Positions 25,826-34,793 of a stretch of 64,000 nt of DNA are shown in pieces. The notes under the pieces are model-generated. The model was given only the letters and a program-made list of their open reading frames with translations, was not told the origin of the DNA and made no database searches. The position numbers were made by a program, and so were the translations under genes. Source of the DNA: Rhodomicrobium sp. R_RK_3 (GTDB lineage: Bacteria > Pseudomonadota > Alphaproteobacteria > Rhizobiales > Rhodomicrobiaceae). Numbering within the stretch: position 1 is the stretch's first letter; each line of letters starts with the position of its first letter. The stretch covers positions 62,001 to 126,000 of the forward strand of contig NZ_MWLK01000039.1 in NCBI RefSeq assembly GCF_002198715.1, written 5' to 3'.

Positions 25826-27226
25826 GTGGCGCATGAAATTGCCGATCTGACCGCAACCGTGCTCTTGGCGCGATACGCGGCCAAGACCCTCTCTCCCGTC
25901 GAGGCGACCCGTGCCGCGCTCGATCGCATTGCCAGCCAGAACGGTGCGGTCAACGCCTTCTGCCTCGTCGATGAGGAGCGGGCGCTGGACGCCGCCCGCG
26001 CCTCCGAGGCCCGCTGGATGCGCGGCGAACCGCTTGGCCTCGTAGACGGCGTGCCCTGCTCGATCAAGGACTTGATCCTCACCAAAGGCTGGCCGACCTT
26101 GCGCGGCTCGCTCACGATTTCCCCCGACCAGCCCTGGGAGGAGGACGCGCCCTGCGTCGCCCGCCTGCTGGCCCATGGCGCGGTGCTGCTCGGCAAGACA
26201 GCGACACCCGAATATGGCTGGAAAGGCGTCACCGACAGCCCGCTGACCGGCATCACCCGCAACCCCTGGGATCTGGCCAAGACGCCGGGCGGCTCGAGCG
26301 GCGGCGCGGCGGTCGCGGCGGCGCTCGGCATGGGGGCGCTGCATATCGGCACCGATGGTGGCGGCTCGATCCGCATCCCCGCCTCCTTCACCGGCATCGT
26401 CGGCATCAAGCCCACCTTCGGCCGGGTGCCCGCCTATCCGGCAAGCCCTTTCGGCGATGTCGCCCATGTCGGGCCGATGACCCGCAGCGTCGCCGATGCC
26501 GCGCTGATGCTGCGCGTGATCGCCGAGCCGGATGCGCGCGATTGGCAGGCGCTGCCTTTCCCGCCCCCCGATTACGGCGCGGGACTTGGCGACGGGGTGA
26601 AGGGCCTGCGCATCGGCTTCAGCCCGGATCTCGGCTTCGCGCGCGTCGATCCGGAGGTCGCGGCGGCGGTCGAGAAGGCCGTGGCGGCGTTCGAGACATT
26701 GGGCGCGACGGTGGCGCCGGCCGGGATCGTGCTGAACGATGCGCATGGCATTTTCAGCGCCCATTGGATGTCCGGCGCGGCGGCGCTCGGCACCCGCATC
26801 CCGCCGGAGCAGCTCGAAAAGATCGACCCCGGCCTGAAGCGGGCGATGGCGCATGGCGCCTCGCTGTCGCTCGCCGATTATTTCGCCGGCGCCGCCGGAC
26901 GCGCCCGCCTCGGCCTGACGCTATCGACCGCCTTCGAGCGCTTCGACCTCTTGGCGACGCCCGCCATGCCCATCCCCGCCTTCGCCGCCGGACAGGAGAC
27001 GCCGACGCCCGGCGAATGGAACTGGACCGACTGGAGCCCCTTCACCTATCCGTTCAATCTCTCGCAGCAGCCCGCTATGTCGGTTCCCTGCGGCTTCACC
27101 GAGGCCGGCCTGCCCATCGGCCTGCAGATCGTCGGGCCGAGGCTGTCCGAGGCGTTGGTTCTCCGCGCAGCCGCGGCCTTCGAGACCGCGATGCCCGTCC
27201 GCCTGCCGCCGATGCCGGTGGGTTGA
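25826..27226 (+). CDS. Amidase (amidase signature family)
   Basis: 466 residues. The amidase signature triad is visible: Lys in CSIKDL near residue 82, cis-Ser in TPGGSSGGAAVAAALGMG near 156 and the nucleophilic Ser in GTDGGGSIRIPASFTG near 180. The family hydrolyses amides; GatA is unlikely because gatB and gatC are absent here. The start is set at the GTG at 25826, preceded by GAGGGG at about six bases; the longer frame from 25700 overlaps the S10 gene and lacks family sequence. A family A repeat follows. Confidence 0.85.
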   Translation: MAHEIADLTATVLLARYAAKTLSPVEATRAALDRIASQNGAVNAFCLVDEERALDAARASEARWMRGEPLGLVDGVPCSIKDLILTKGWPTLRGSLTISPDQPWEEDAPCVARLLAHGAVLLGKTATPEYGWKGVTDSPLTGITRNPWDLAKTPGGSSGGAAVAAALGMGALHIGTDGGGSIRIPASFTGIVGIKPTFGRVPAYPASPFGDVAHVGPMTRSVADAALMLRVIAEPDARDWQALPFPPPDYGAGLGDGVKGLRIGFSPDLGFARVDPEVAAAVEKAVAAFETLGATVAPAGIVLNDAHGIFSAHWMSGAAALGTRIPPEQLEKIDPGLKRAMAHGASLSLADYFAGAAGRARLGLTLSTAFERFDLLATPAMPIPAFAAGQETPTPGEWNWTDWSPFTYPFNLSQQPAMSVPCGFTEAGLPIGLQIVGPRLSEALVLRAAAAFETAMPVRLPPMPVG

Positions 27227-27237
27227 GACGATTTTAC

Positions 27238-27344
27238 CGAAATTCCGCGAAGGCGGGGATCCAGTATTCACTAACTCGAAATTGGCTTTCTGCCCAACCA
27301 CTTGCGCTGCGGCGTACTGGATCCCCGCCTTCGCGGGGATTTCG
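27238..27344. repeat. Intergenic repeat, family A, copy 2 (inner part inverted)
   Basis: 107 bases bounded by CGAAATTCCGCGAAGGCGGGG and its complement ending CGGGGATTTCG. The inner segment is the reverse complement of that in copies 1 and 3: it reads GGCTTTCTGCCCAACC and then CTGCGGCGTACTGG. The element lies 12 bases after the amidase stop. Confidence 0.85.
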
Positions 27345-27350
27345 AAAAGG

Positions 27351-28253
27351 CTAATGCTTCGAGCCCTTCAGCTTATGCTCGTCCACACCCAGCGCCTCGG
27401 CGAGCCGGGCCTGGGCGGAGCCGGGCTTGAGGGGCTTTTGCTGGCTCTCATGCGGCACCCAGCCGGCCAGATGGATGATCTCGAAAGTGGCGGCGACGCG
27501 GCCGCCTGAAGCCGGAAAGCGCTCGGCATAAATCTCCATGGCACGCGTCAGCGTCGCTCGGCGCATCGGGCGCTTGCGGCGCTCGGTCAGCACATTGCCC
27601 GCGCCCATCGCCCGCAATTCCAGCATCAAAGCGAGCGGCGAGCTATAGGTCACGGCCACCAGATCGGCGTCCGCGACCGGCAGCGCGAACCCTGCCCGCT
27701 GCAGCAGACCGCCGAAATCGCGGATATCGGCCATCGGCGCGACGCGCGGGCTGATGCCGCCCTCCAGCTCGACCTCGGCCTGCGCAAAGCTCAGCCGCAA
27801 TTCCTGCAATGTCGCCCCGCCCAGCACCGCGCCCAGGAACAGCCCGTCCGGCTTCAGCGCCCGCCGGATCTGGATCAGCGCGCCGGGCAGATCGTTGACG
27901 AATTGCAGCGACAGGGCAGAGGCGACCAGATCGAACGCGCCATCGCGAAACGGCAGCGCCTCCTCGTCCGCCCGAACCTTCGGTGACCCACAAAGCGCCA
28001 GCAGCGGCGCGCTCGCCTCCATGTTGATGACGAGATCGGCCGCCGAATGGGCTGCCTTCAGGGCCGCCGCCAAAATCCCGTGATGCGCGCCGATATTCAG
28101 AATTCGGGCAAAGCTGCGCTCGACGCCTTGCAGACGCTCGGCCATATCTTCCGCGGCCCGGCGGAGCAGGAAATCGGGAGGCGCGGCATTCGCGGCGACG
28201 CGATCGCGGCGGGCGCGAAGCAGGGCGCGGTCGAACAGGCGGGGTGCGGTCAA
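27351..28253 (-). CDS. SAM-dependent methyltransferase (BioC / NDUFAF5-like)
   Basis: 300 residues of the class I methyltransferase fold. The N-terminal LFDRALLRARRDRVAANAAPPDFLLRR is typical of the alphaproteobacterial homologues of NDUFAF5, a complex I assembly factor. Motif I is ILNIGAHHGILAAAL, with Ile-Gly-Ala-His replacing the common D-G-x-G, and SALSLQFVNDLPGALIQIRRALKPDG follows. It is divergent from comF, an order frequently seen in this class. Either a BioC-like or an NDUFAF5-like role is possible; the divergent comF favours the latter. Confidence 0.82.
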   Translation of the reverse strand: MTAPRLFDRALLRARRDRVAANAAPPDFLLRRAAEDMAERLQGVERSFARILNIGAHHGILAAALKAAHSAADLVINMEASAPLLALCGSPKVRADEEALPFRDGAFDLVASALSLQFVNDLPGALIQIRRALKPDGLFLGAVLGGATLQELRLSFAQAEVELEGGISPRVAPMADIRDFGGLLQRAGFALPVADADLVAVTYSSPLALMLELRAMGAGNVLTERRKRPMRRATLTRAMEIYAERFPASGGRVAATFEIIHLAGWVPHESQQKPLKPGSAQARLAEALGVDEHKLKGSKH

Positions 28254-28306
28254 GGGCGGCCATCCGTGAGCTTACGCATTGGAGCGACATGTAAGCCTCG
28301 CTAAGC

Positions 28307-29149
28307 TTGCGCGAAAGGGCAAAGCGAGGAGCGCCGGCTTTGAGCAGCTTCGACGAGGCGGACGCGCCGTCGCCGCGCGGCGCCATGCTGGCCGATCTGC
28401 GCCGCTGGTCGCTCGCCAATCTGCGCTACGCCGCCGATCTGATCCTGCCGCCGATCTGCATCCGCTGCCACGCGCCGATCTCCGCCCATGGCGTGCTCTG
28501 CGCCGCCTGCTGGCAGGGCATCGATTTCATCACGCCGCCGCTCTGTGACCGGCTCGGCCTGCCGCTGCCATATGGCGGCGAGCCGCCGCTCATGTCCGCC
28601 ATGGCGCTGCGCCATCCGCCGTCTTACGGCCGCGCCCGCGCCGTTGCGCGTTTCGAGGGCGTGATGCGCGATCTGGTGCACGGCTTCAAATACGCCGACC
28701 GGCACGAGGCGGCGGGCCTGTTTGCCCGGATGCTGCGCTCAGCCGGAGCAGAACTGCTCGCGGACGCCGATCTGCTGATCCCCGTCCCGCTGCATTCGAA
28801 GCGCCTCTGGACGCGCCGCTACAATCAGGCCGCCATCCTGGCGCGGCGATTGTCCGCCGAGACCGGCGTGCGCGCCGACCTGTCCGCCCTGCGCCGCAGC
28901 CGAAAGACGTCCAGTCAGGTCGGCCTGTCGCGCGGCCAGAGACGGGAGAATGTGGCGGCGGCCTTCGCCGTCCCGCGCGGCGCGGCGGCCCGAATCCGCG
29001 GCAAACGCATCCTGCTGGTCGAGGACGTCATCACCACCGGCGCAACGCTCGGCGCCTGCGCGCTTGTCCTGCGCGCGGCGGGCGCTGCCCAGGTCGATTG
29101 CCTGGCGCTTGCCATTGTGGTCAATGAGGATCAGCTCCTGGCGGAGTGA
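28307..29149 (+). CDS. ComF family protein (double zinc ribbon, phosphoribosyltransferase)
   Basis: 280 residues. The N-terminal zinc ribbon is CIRCHAPI...GVLCAACW, and the PRTase domain contains LIPVPLHSKRLWTRRYNQAAILAR and the PRPP loop ILLVEDVITTGATLGACA. ComF in naturally competent bacteria helps DNA uptake; in most alphaproteobacteria its role is unclear. The start is uncertain: a TTG at 28340 or the ATG at 28385 could be used instead of 28307. It is divergent from the methyltransferase gene. Confidence 0.9.
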   Translation: MRERAKRGAPALSSFDEADAPSPRGAMLADLRRWSLANLRYAADLILPPICIRCHAPISAHGVLCAACWQGIDFITPPLCDRLGLPLPYGGEPPLMSAMALRHPPSYGRARAVARFEGVMRDLVHGFKYADRHEAAGLFARMLRSAGAELLADADLLIPVPLHSKRLWTRRYNQAAILARRLSAETGVRADLSALRRSRKTSSQVGLSRGQRRENVAAAFAVPRGAAARIRGKRILLVEDVITTGATLGACALVLRAAGAAQVDCLALAIVVNEDQLLAE

Positions 29150-29260
29150 AGAGCCAATGGGAGCGCGACCTTATGGACCAAACACTTGCAGCGCATTGCC
29201 TATAGGGCCAAGCTCGCCTAGAGCTTGACTCGAGAGCTCAGACACAGCCACCGAGGCCAC

Positions 29261-31549
29261 ATGGACGAGAATTCCCTGCGCGAGGCCGCGCTCGACTATC
29301 ACCGCCTGCCGACGCCGGGCAAGATTTCCGTGACCCCCACCAAGGGGCTGATCAATCAGCTCGACCTGTCGCTCGCCTATTCGCCCGGCGTCGCCTATGC
29401 CTGCACCGCCATCGAGGAAGACCCGCAGCAGGCGGCGCTGCTGACCTCGCGCGCCAATCTCGTCGCCGTCATCACCAACGGCACCGCCGTGCTGGGACTG
29501 GGCAATATCGGCCCGCTGGCGTCGAAGCCGGTGATGGAAGGCAAGGCCTGCCTGTTCAAGAAATTCGCCGGCATCGACGTCTTCGACATCGAGATCGCCC
29601 AGAACGACCCGGAAAAATTCATCGAGATCGTCGCCGCGCTGGAGCCGACTTTCGGTGGCATCAATCTGGAAGACATCAAGGCGCCGGAATGCTTCATCAT
29701 CGAGCGCACCCTGCGCCAGCGCATGAAGATCCCGGTGTTCCATGACGACCAGCACGGCACGGCGATCATCGTCGCGGCGGCGGTGCTGAACGGGCTGAAG
29801 CTGGCCGGCAAGGACATCGCCGAGGTGAAGGTGGCCGTCTCGGGCGCGGGCGCGGCGGCGCTCGCCTGCCTTGATCTGCTGGTCAATCTCGGCATCAAGC
29901 GCGAGAACATCTTCGTCTCCGACATCGACGGCGTGGTCTATATCGGGCGGCAGGTCAACATGGATCCGGAAAAGGACCGCTACGCCCAGGACACCAAGGC
30001 CCGCAAGCTTGCCGACATCATGCCGGGCGCTGACATCTTCCTCGGCCTGTCGGCGGGCGGCGTCCTGAAGCCCGAGATGGTGCGCGAGATGGCGCCGACG
30101 CCGATCATCATGGCGCTCGCCAATCCGACGCCCGAAATCACGCCGGAGCTCGCCCGCGAGGCGCGCCCCGATGCGCTGATCTGCACCGGCCGTTCGGACT
30201 ATCCGAACCAGGTCAACAATGTGCTGTGCTTCCCCTACATTTTCCGCGGCGCGCTCGATGTCGGCGCGACGGCGATCAATGAGGAGATGAAGAAGGCGGC
30301 CGTCCACGCCATCGCCGAACTCGCCATGGCGGAGATTTCCGACATCGTGGCGACGGCCTATGCCGCGCCGCAAATGTGCTTCGGCCCGGATTATCTGATC
30401 CCGAAGCCGTTCGATCCGCGCCTGATCGAGAAAATCGCCCCCGCTGTCGCGCAAGCCGCGATGGATAGCGGCGTCGCCGCCCGCCCGATCATCGACATGG
30501 AAGCCTACCGTCAGCAGATGGCGCGCTTCGTCTATCATTCGGGCGCCAGCATGAAGCCCGTCTTCGATGCCGCCAAGGCCGCGCCGAAGCGCGTCGCCTA
30601 TGCCGAGGGCGAGGAGGAGCGCGTGCTTCGCGCGGCTCAGGTCGTGGTCGATGAGGGGCTGGCCTTCCCGGTGCTGATCGGCCGCGCCGAAATCATCGCC
30701 CAGCGCATCAAGACGCTCGGTCTGCGGCTGCGGCTCGGCGAGAATTGCGAGGCGGTCAACATCCTCAGCGACAGCCGCTACCGCGAAGTGGTCTCCGAAT
30801 ATTACGAGCTGACCAAGCGCAAGGGCGTGACCATGGCCATCGCCCGCGAGGCCATGCGCACGCGGCCGACGCTGATCGGCGCGGCCCTGATGCGGCGCGG
30901 CGATGTCGACGCCCTGCTCTGCGGCACGACCGGCGTCTATGTCGATCATCTGCGCGCCATCAAGGACGTGATCGGCCCGCGCCCAGGCGTGAAGACGCTC
31001 GCCGCCATGAACATGCTGATGCTGCCCGACCGTCAGATCTTCATCTGCGATACCCAGGTCAACCGCTTCCCCAATGCCGAGCAGCTTGCCGAGATCACCT
31101 TGCTCGCCGCGGAGGAATTGCGCCGCTTCGGCCTCGTGCCGCGCGTGGCGCTGCTGTCGCATTCCAGCTTCGGCTCGTCCGAATGCGCCGAGGCCCAGCT
31201 CATGCGCGATGCGCTGGCGCTGATCGAGGAGATGGCTCCTGACCTCGAAGTCGAAGGCGAAATGCAGGGCGATGCGGCCTTGTCCGAGACGGTGCTTGCC
31301 GGCGCGGTCTCCGGAGCGCGGCTGACCGGCCAGGCCAATCTGCTGATGATGCCCAATCTGGATGCGGCCAACATCTCCTACGGCCTGCTGAAGCTGGCGG
31401 CCGGCAACGGCATCACCGTCGGTCCGATCCTGCTGGGCACGGCCCAGCCGGTGCATATCATCGAGCCCTCCGCCAGCGTGCGCCGGATCGTCAACATGAC
31501 CGCGCTGGTGGTTGTCGACGCGACGGTTCACCGGGCGATGGATTTCTAA
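29261..31549 (+). CDS. maeB: NADP-type malic enzyme with phosphotransacetylase-like domain
   Basis: 762 residues. Malic domain about 15-160, starting [19 protein letters not shown] with [11 protein letters not shown](P)-binding domain about 165-410, with [16 protein letters not shown] and the FHDDQHGTA metal site; phosphotransacetylase-like domain about 440-762, with [15 protein letters not shown] and [19 protein letters not shown]. It decarboxylates malate to pyruvate; in this three-domain class the third domain is thought to be regulatory rather than catalytic. The start at 29261 has GAGG five bases upstream. A perfect 12-base-arm hairpin follows. Confidence 0.93.
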   Translation: MDENSLREAALDYHRLPTPGKISVTPTKGLINQLDLSLAYSPGVAYACTAIEEDPQQAALLTSRANLVAVITNGTAVLGLGNIGPLASKPVMEGKACLFKKFAGIDVFDIEIAQNDPEKFIEIVAALEPTFGGINLEDIKAPECFIIERTLRQRMKIPVFHDDQHGTAIIVAAAVLNGLKLAGKDIAEVKVAVSGAGAAALACLDLLVNLGIKRENIFVSDIDGVVYIGRQVNMDPEKDRYAQDTKARKLADIMPGADIFLGLSAGGVLKPEMVREMAPTPIIMALANPTPEITPELAREARPDALICTGRSDYPNQVNNVLCFPYIFRGALDVGATAINEEMKKAAVHAIAELAMAEISDIVATAYAAPQMCFGPDYLIPKPFDPRLIEKIAPAVAQAAMDSGVAARPIIDMEAYRQQMARFVYHSGASMKPVFDAAKAAPKRVAYAEGEEERVLRAAQVVVDEGLAFPVLIGRAEIIAQRIKTLGLRLRLGENCEAVNILSDSRYREVVSEYYELTKRKGVTMAIAREAMRTRPTLIGAALMRRGDVDALLCGTTGVYVDHLRAIKDVIGPRPGVKTLAAMNMLMLPDRQIFICDTQVNRFPNAEQLAEITLLAAEELRRFGLVPRVALLSHSSFGSSECAEAQLMRDALALIEEMAPDLEVEGEMQGDAALSETVLAGAVSGARLTGQANLLMMPNLDAANISYGLLKLAAGNGITVGPILLGTAQPVHIIEPSASVRRIVNMTALVVVDATVHRAMDF

Positions 31550-31554
31550 GCTTA

Positions 31555-31597
31555 AGCGGCCGGAAATCGTGTCCTTTCAATGCGGTTTCCGGCCGCT
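31555..31597. terminator. Terminator hairpin of maeB, overlapping the 3' end of the RhuM gene
   Basis: AGCGGCCGGAAA (31555-31566) pairs perfectly with TTTCCGGCCGCT (31586-31597). GCGCTTTTC follows on the plus strand. The right arm lies inside the last codons of the convergent RhuM-type gene. Confidence 0.65.
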
Positions 31598-32644
31598 GCG
31601 CTTTTCGGCGGCGATAAAGCGCGCGTCGTCCAGCAGGCGGCTCACTTCCCGCTCGCCGCGCGCTTCCTGAGCCAGCCGGACCCGCTCCTCATAAGCGGCG
31701 AATTCGGCATCGGCCTTCTTGAGCGCCGCCGCCTTCGTCACCGTCCCGCGATAGTCGGACCGGATCAGCGGACGACCGTCGAGCCTGATGAAGTCGCGCA
31801 TCTTCTCCAGGAACTGCGCCAACGTCGTGGTGCGCCGCTGCTCGGCCTGACTCTCGAAGAACTCCAGCGTGGCGCTGGTCAGCAGGTTGAGCGTATGGAT
31901 CTCGGCTTTCTGGTAATAGTTCTTGGCGATCCTGGCGTCGTCGATCATCGGGATCTCGCCCCGGAAATGGGTGAGCCCGGCATGCGGTTTCGAGGCATCG
32001 ACGCGGCTGTGGATGACCTCCGCCGCCGTCTCCTGCGTCACGGCCCAATGCATCGCGTTCTGAATGGTGGCGAAGAAGATATCCCGGTCGTTCTGCTTCA
32101 TCATGTGGAAGTCGCTGCAGAAGGAAGCAAGTTCCAGAACCCGCGTCCACATCCGCTTCTCGGAGGCGCGGATCTGACGGATCTTGGCCAGCAGCTCATC
32201 GAAGAAATCCGGCCGTCCGTCCGGATTTTCGAGGCGCCGGCCGTCGAGGATGAAGCCTTTCAATAGAAACTGCTTCAGGATCCCGTTCGCCCAGCGGCGG
32301 AACATGATCGCCTGCTTCGACGAGCGCACCCGATAGCCGACCGAGAGCACCATGTCGAGGCTGTAGAGGTCGACCGGCTTGTCGGAATTTGCAATATGCG
32401 CTTTCCGCACATTGCTTTCCGCCTCTAGCTCCGATTCTGCCAGTATCTTGTTGATATGAACGCCAATTCTGGACACGTCGCGGCCGAATAAAGTCGCCAT
32501 CTGGCTGCGCGTCGCCCAGGGTTCCTCGCCCTCGAAGCGCAGTTCGAGGGCGACGCCGTCGGGTTTGGCGTACATGACGAAGCGGTCGCCGGTCTCTAGG
32601 TCGTGGCGCAGGATGAGCGGCTGCAGGTCAGCGGGGACGGGCAT
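31577..32644 (-). CDS. Virulence RhuM family protein
   Basis: 355 residues from the chosen start. The N-terminal half has the RhuM pattern: WATRSQMATLFGRDVSRIGVHINKILAE, VRKAHIANSDKPVDLYSLDMVLSVGYRVRSSKQAIMFRRWANGIL. The C-terminal half is helical and charged (KADAEFAAYEERVRLAQEARGER). RhuM was named in a Salmonella pathogenicity island and is widespread as an accessory gene; its biochemistry is unknown. The frame is open to 32719, but the ATG at 32644 (MPVPADLQPL) is the likelier start. It has no visible partner and lies between core genes, so recent gain is plausible. Confidence 0.85.
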   Translation of the reverse strand: MPVPADLQPLILRHDLETGDRFVMYAKPDGVALELRFEGEEPWATRSQMATLFGRDVSRIGVHINKILAESELEAESNVRKAHIANSDKPVDLYSLDMVLSVGYRVRSSKQAIMFRRWANGILKQFLLKGFILDGRRLENPDGRPDFFDELLAKIRQIRASEKRMWTRVLELASFCSDFHMMKQNDRDIFFATIQNAMHWAVTQETAAEVIHSRVDASKPHAGLTHFRGEIPMIDDARIAKNYYQKAEIHTLNLLTSATLEFFESQAEQRRTTTLAQFLEKMRDFIRLDGRPLIRSDYRGTVTKAAALKKADAEFAAYEERVRLAQEARGEREVSRLLDDARFIAAEKRSGRKPH

Positions 32645-32818
32645 GGCGGCGTCGGTTCCCTCAACAAGCCGGTGCTGGCGAGCCGCGCCAGGACCTTGCC
32701 CATTCCTAACAAGTTTCAACGCCGCCGCGCACTTCCGGCCTATTACCTACCGCCCCCGCCATGGCGCCCCGCTTGCAGCGAAACGGGTGGGGCTTGCGTA
32801 AAGCCTGTAAGTTCGTAT

Positions 32819-32838
32819 ATTTCAGAAATATCTGAAAT
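32819..32838. promoter_or_regulatory. Palindromic operator before the GbsR/MarR-type regulator gene
   Basis: Perfect eight-base arms ATTTCAGA and TCTGAAAT separated by AATA, ending 12 bases before the start codon of the regulator. The site is well placed for negative autoregulation, and through that for control of cydAB downstream. Confidence 0.6.
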
Positions 32839-32850
32839 TACGGAAGTGTC

Positions 32851-33423
32851 ATGAACCTGCCCCCGCTGATCCGAACCTTCGTGCTGCATTTCGGCGAGAT
32901 GGGCTCCCGCTGGGGCATCAACCGCACCGTGGGCCAGATCTACGCCCTGATTTACGTATCCGACCGGCCGCTGAACGCAGAGGACATTTCGGAGGCGCTC
33001 GGCTTTTCGCGCTCCAATGTCAGCATGGGGCTGAAGGAACTGGATAGCTGGCGGCTGGTTCGGCCAAAACACCTGCCGGGCGACCGGCGCGACCATTACG
33101 TGGCACCCGACGATATTTGGGAGATCGTGCGCACGCTGGTCGAGGAGCGCAGGAAACGCGAGATCGAGCCGACCATGACCATGCTGCGCGACATCCTGCT
33201 TGAAGAGCCGCAGGGACCGCAGGAGCGCCACGCCCAGGCGCGGATGCGGGAAATGCACGAGCTGATCGAGATGCTGACCGGCTGGTACCAGGACATGCAG
33301 AAGATGGAAACGGCTCGCCTGGTCCAATTGCTGAAGCTCGGCTCGAAGATCTACAAGCTCTATGAGATGCGGAATAAGCTCAAGCTTATCCCTGGCGGCA
33401 AGGCAAAGATGGGAGACAAGTGA
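32851..33423 (+). CDS. GbsR/MarR family transcriptional regulator
   Basis: 190 residues. A winged-helix domain of the GbsR-like type: GINRTVGQIYALIYVSDRPLNAEDISEALGFSRSNVSMGLKELDSWRLVR, followed by a long helical C-terminal dimer region. The stop overlaps the cydA start by one base (TGATG), so this regulator is the first gene of the cydAB operon. A palindrome lies just upstream. It may sense redox state, a toxic compound or an osmolyte; no sensing motif is visible. Confidence 0.9.
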   Translation: MNLPPLIRTFVLHFGEMGSRWGINRTVGQIYALIYVSDRPLNAEDISEALGFSRSNVSMGLKELDSWRLVRPKHLPGDRRDHYVAPDDIWEIVRTLVEERRKREIEPTMTMLRDILLEEPQGPQERHAQARMREMHELIEMLTGWYQDMQKMETARLVQLLKLGSKIYKLYEMRNKLKLIPGGKAKMGDK

Positions 33424-34793
33424 TGGACGCGCTCATTCTCAGCCGGATCCAGTTCGGGGCGAATATCACATTCCACATCCTGTTCCCGACCATCACCATC
33501 GCGCTCTGCTGGATATTACTGTTCTTCAAGCTGCGCTTCGATACGACCGGCGATCAGAAATGGATCGAAGCCTACCGGTTCTGGGTGAAGATCTTCGCGC
33601 TCTCCTTTGCCCTCGGCGTCGTCAGCGGCGTCACCATGTCCTTCCAGTTCGGCACCAACTGGCCTGGCTTCATGGAGACGGTCGGCAACATCGCCGGGCC
33701 GCTGCTCGCTTATGAGGTTTTGACAGCCTTCTTCTTGGAAGCGACCTTCCTCGGCATCATGCTGTTCGGCACCAACCGCGTCTCGAACCGCGTCCACACG
33801 GCGGCCACCGTGCTCGTCACCCTCGGCACCACGGCCTCGGCCTTCTGGATCATCGCGCTGAATAGCTGGATGCAGACGCCGGCCGGTTTCGAGATGATCG
33901 CCGGCAAGGCGCATGTCACGAGCTGGCTGGACGTGCTGTTCAACCCCTCCATGCCCTACCGCCTGACCCATATGCTGCTGGCCTCGGGCCTGACCGCAAG
34001 CTTCCTCGTCGCTGGCGTCTCGGCCTATCGCTGGCTGCGCGGCGACCGGTCGGCGAGCGTCATGGCGGCGCTGCGCACCGGCGTCTACGCGGCGGCGGTG
34101 CTGATTCCGCTGCAAATCTTCGCCGGCGACCAGCACGGGCTGAATACGCTCGAACATCAGCCCGCCAAGATTGCCGCCATGGAGGGCATCTGGCAGACCG
34201 AACGCGGCGCGGCCTTGCGGCTGTTCGCGGTGCCGGACGAGGCGGAGAAGACCAACCATTACGAGATCGCCATTCCCGACCTGGGGAGCTGGATTCTCAC
34301 GCATAGCGGGGATGGCGAGGTGAAGGGGCTGGACGCTTTTGCCGGCAACCACCCGCCGGTCGCGCCGGTGTTCTTCGCCTTTCGCATCATGGTCGGCATG
34401 GGTGTGCTGATGCTCGCGATGTCCTGGCTCGGCGCGTGGCAGCTTCATCGGCGCGGCGAACCGGGGCGCTGGCTGGCGCGCGGCCTCGTGGCCATGACCT
34501 TCGCGGGCTGGATCGCCACCGTGGCAGGCTGGTACACGACGGAGATCGGCCGCCAGCCCTGGCTGGTCAGCGGAGTGCTGCGAACGGCCGACGCGGTCGC
34601 CGCCGTGCCGCCGCCGATGGTGGCCGGCACGCTCGCCATGTATCTCACGCTCTACGCCGTTCTGCTGGCGACCTTCATCTTCGTCGTCTTCTTCATTGCC
34701 CGGCGCGCCGGCGAGCCGGTGGCCGGGCACGCGACGCCCGGCGGGTTGTTCGCGCCGCAGCCGGGTGTCACGCGCTTCAGGGAGGATCGCTAA
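33423..34793 (+). CDS. cydA: Cytochrome ubiquinol oxidase subunit I
   Basis: 456 residues, nine or so membrane helices. Haem and proton-path residues are in place: His in ANITFHILFP near residue 20, YEVLTAFFLEATFLG with two Glu, His in THMLLASGLTASFL, and GRQPW in the C-terminal part. The Q-loop between helices 6 and 7 is short, as in the cyanide-insensitive (CioA) subgroup. With CydB it reduces oxygen to water using ubiquinol, without pumping protons. The ATG at 33423 is preferred to a GTG one codon earlier; GGGAG lies about eight bases upstream. Confidence 0.93.
   Translation: MDALILSRIQFGANITFHILFPTITIALCWILLFFKLRFDTTGDQKWIEAYRFWVKIFALSFALGVVSGVTMSFQFGTNWPGFMETVGNIAGPLLAYEVLTAFFLEATFLGIMLFGTNRVSNRVHTAATVLVTLGTTASAFWIIALNSWMQTPAGFEMIAGKAHVTSWLDVLFNPSMPYRLTHMLLASGLTASFLVAGVSAYRWLRGDRSASVMAALRTGVYAAAVLIPLQIFAGDQHGLNTLEHQPAKIAAMEGIWQTERGAALRLFAVPDEAEKTNHYEIAIPDLGSWILTHSGDGEVKGLDAFAGNHPPVAPVFFAFRIMVGMGVLMLAMSWLGAWQLHRRGEPGRWLARGLVAMTFAGWIATVAGWYTTEIGRQPWLVSGVLRTADAVAAVPPPMVAGTLAMYLTLYAVLLATFIFVVFFIARRAGEPVAGHATPGGLFAPQPGVTRFREDR

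Noticed and set aside
29171-31531. 786-codon minus-strand frame opposite maeB
   Set aside because: The translation is His/Arg/Gly-rich without any fold pattern, while the plus strand is a full malic enzyme.
34436-34792. N-terminal extension of cydB
   Set aside because: It overlaps cydA in another frame and lacks membrane or family sequence; the ATG at 34793 overlaps the cydA stop as expected.
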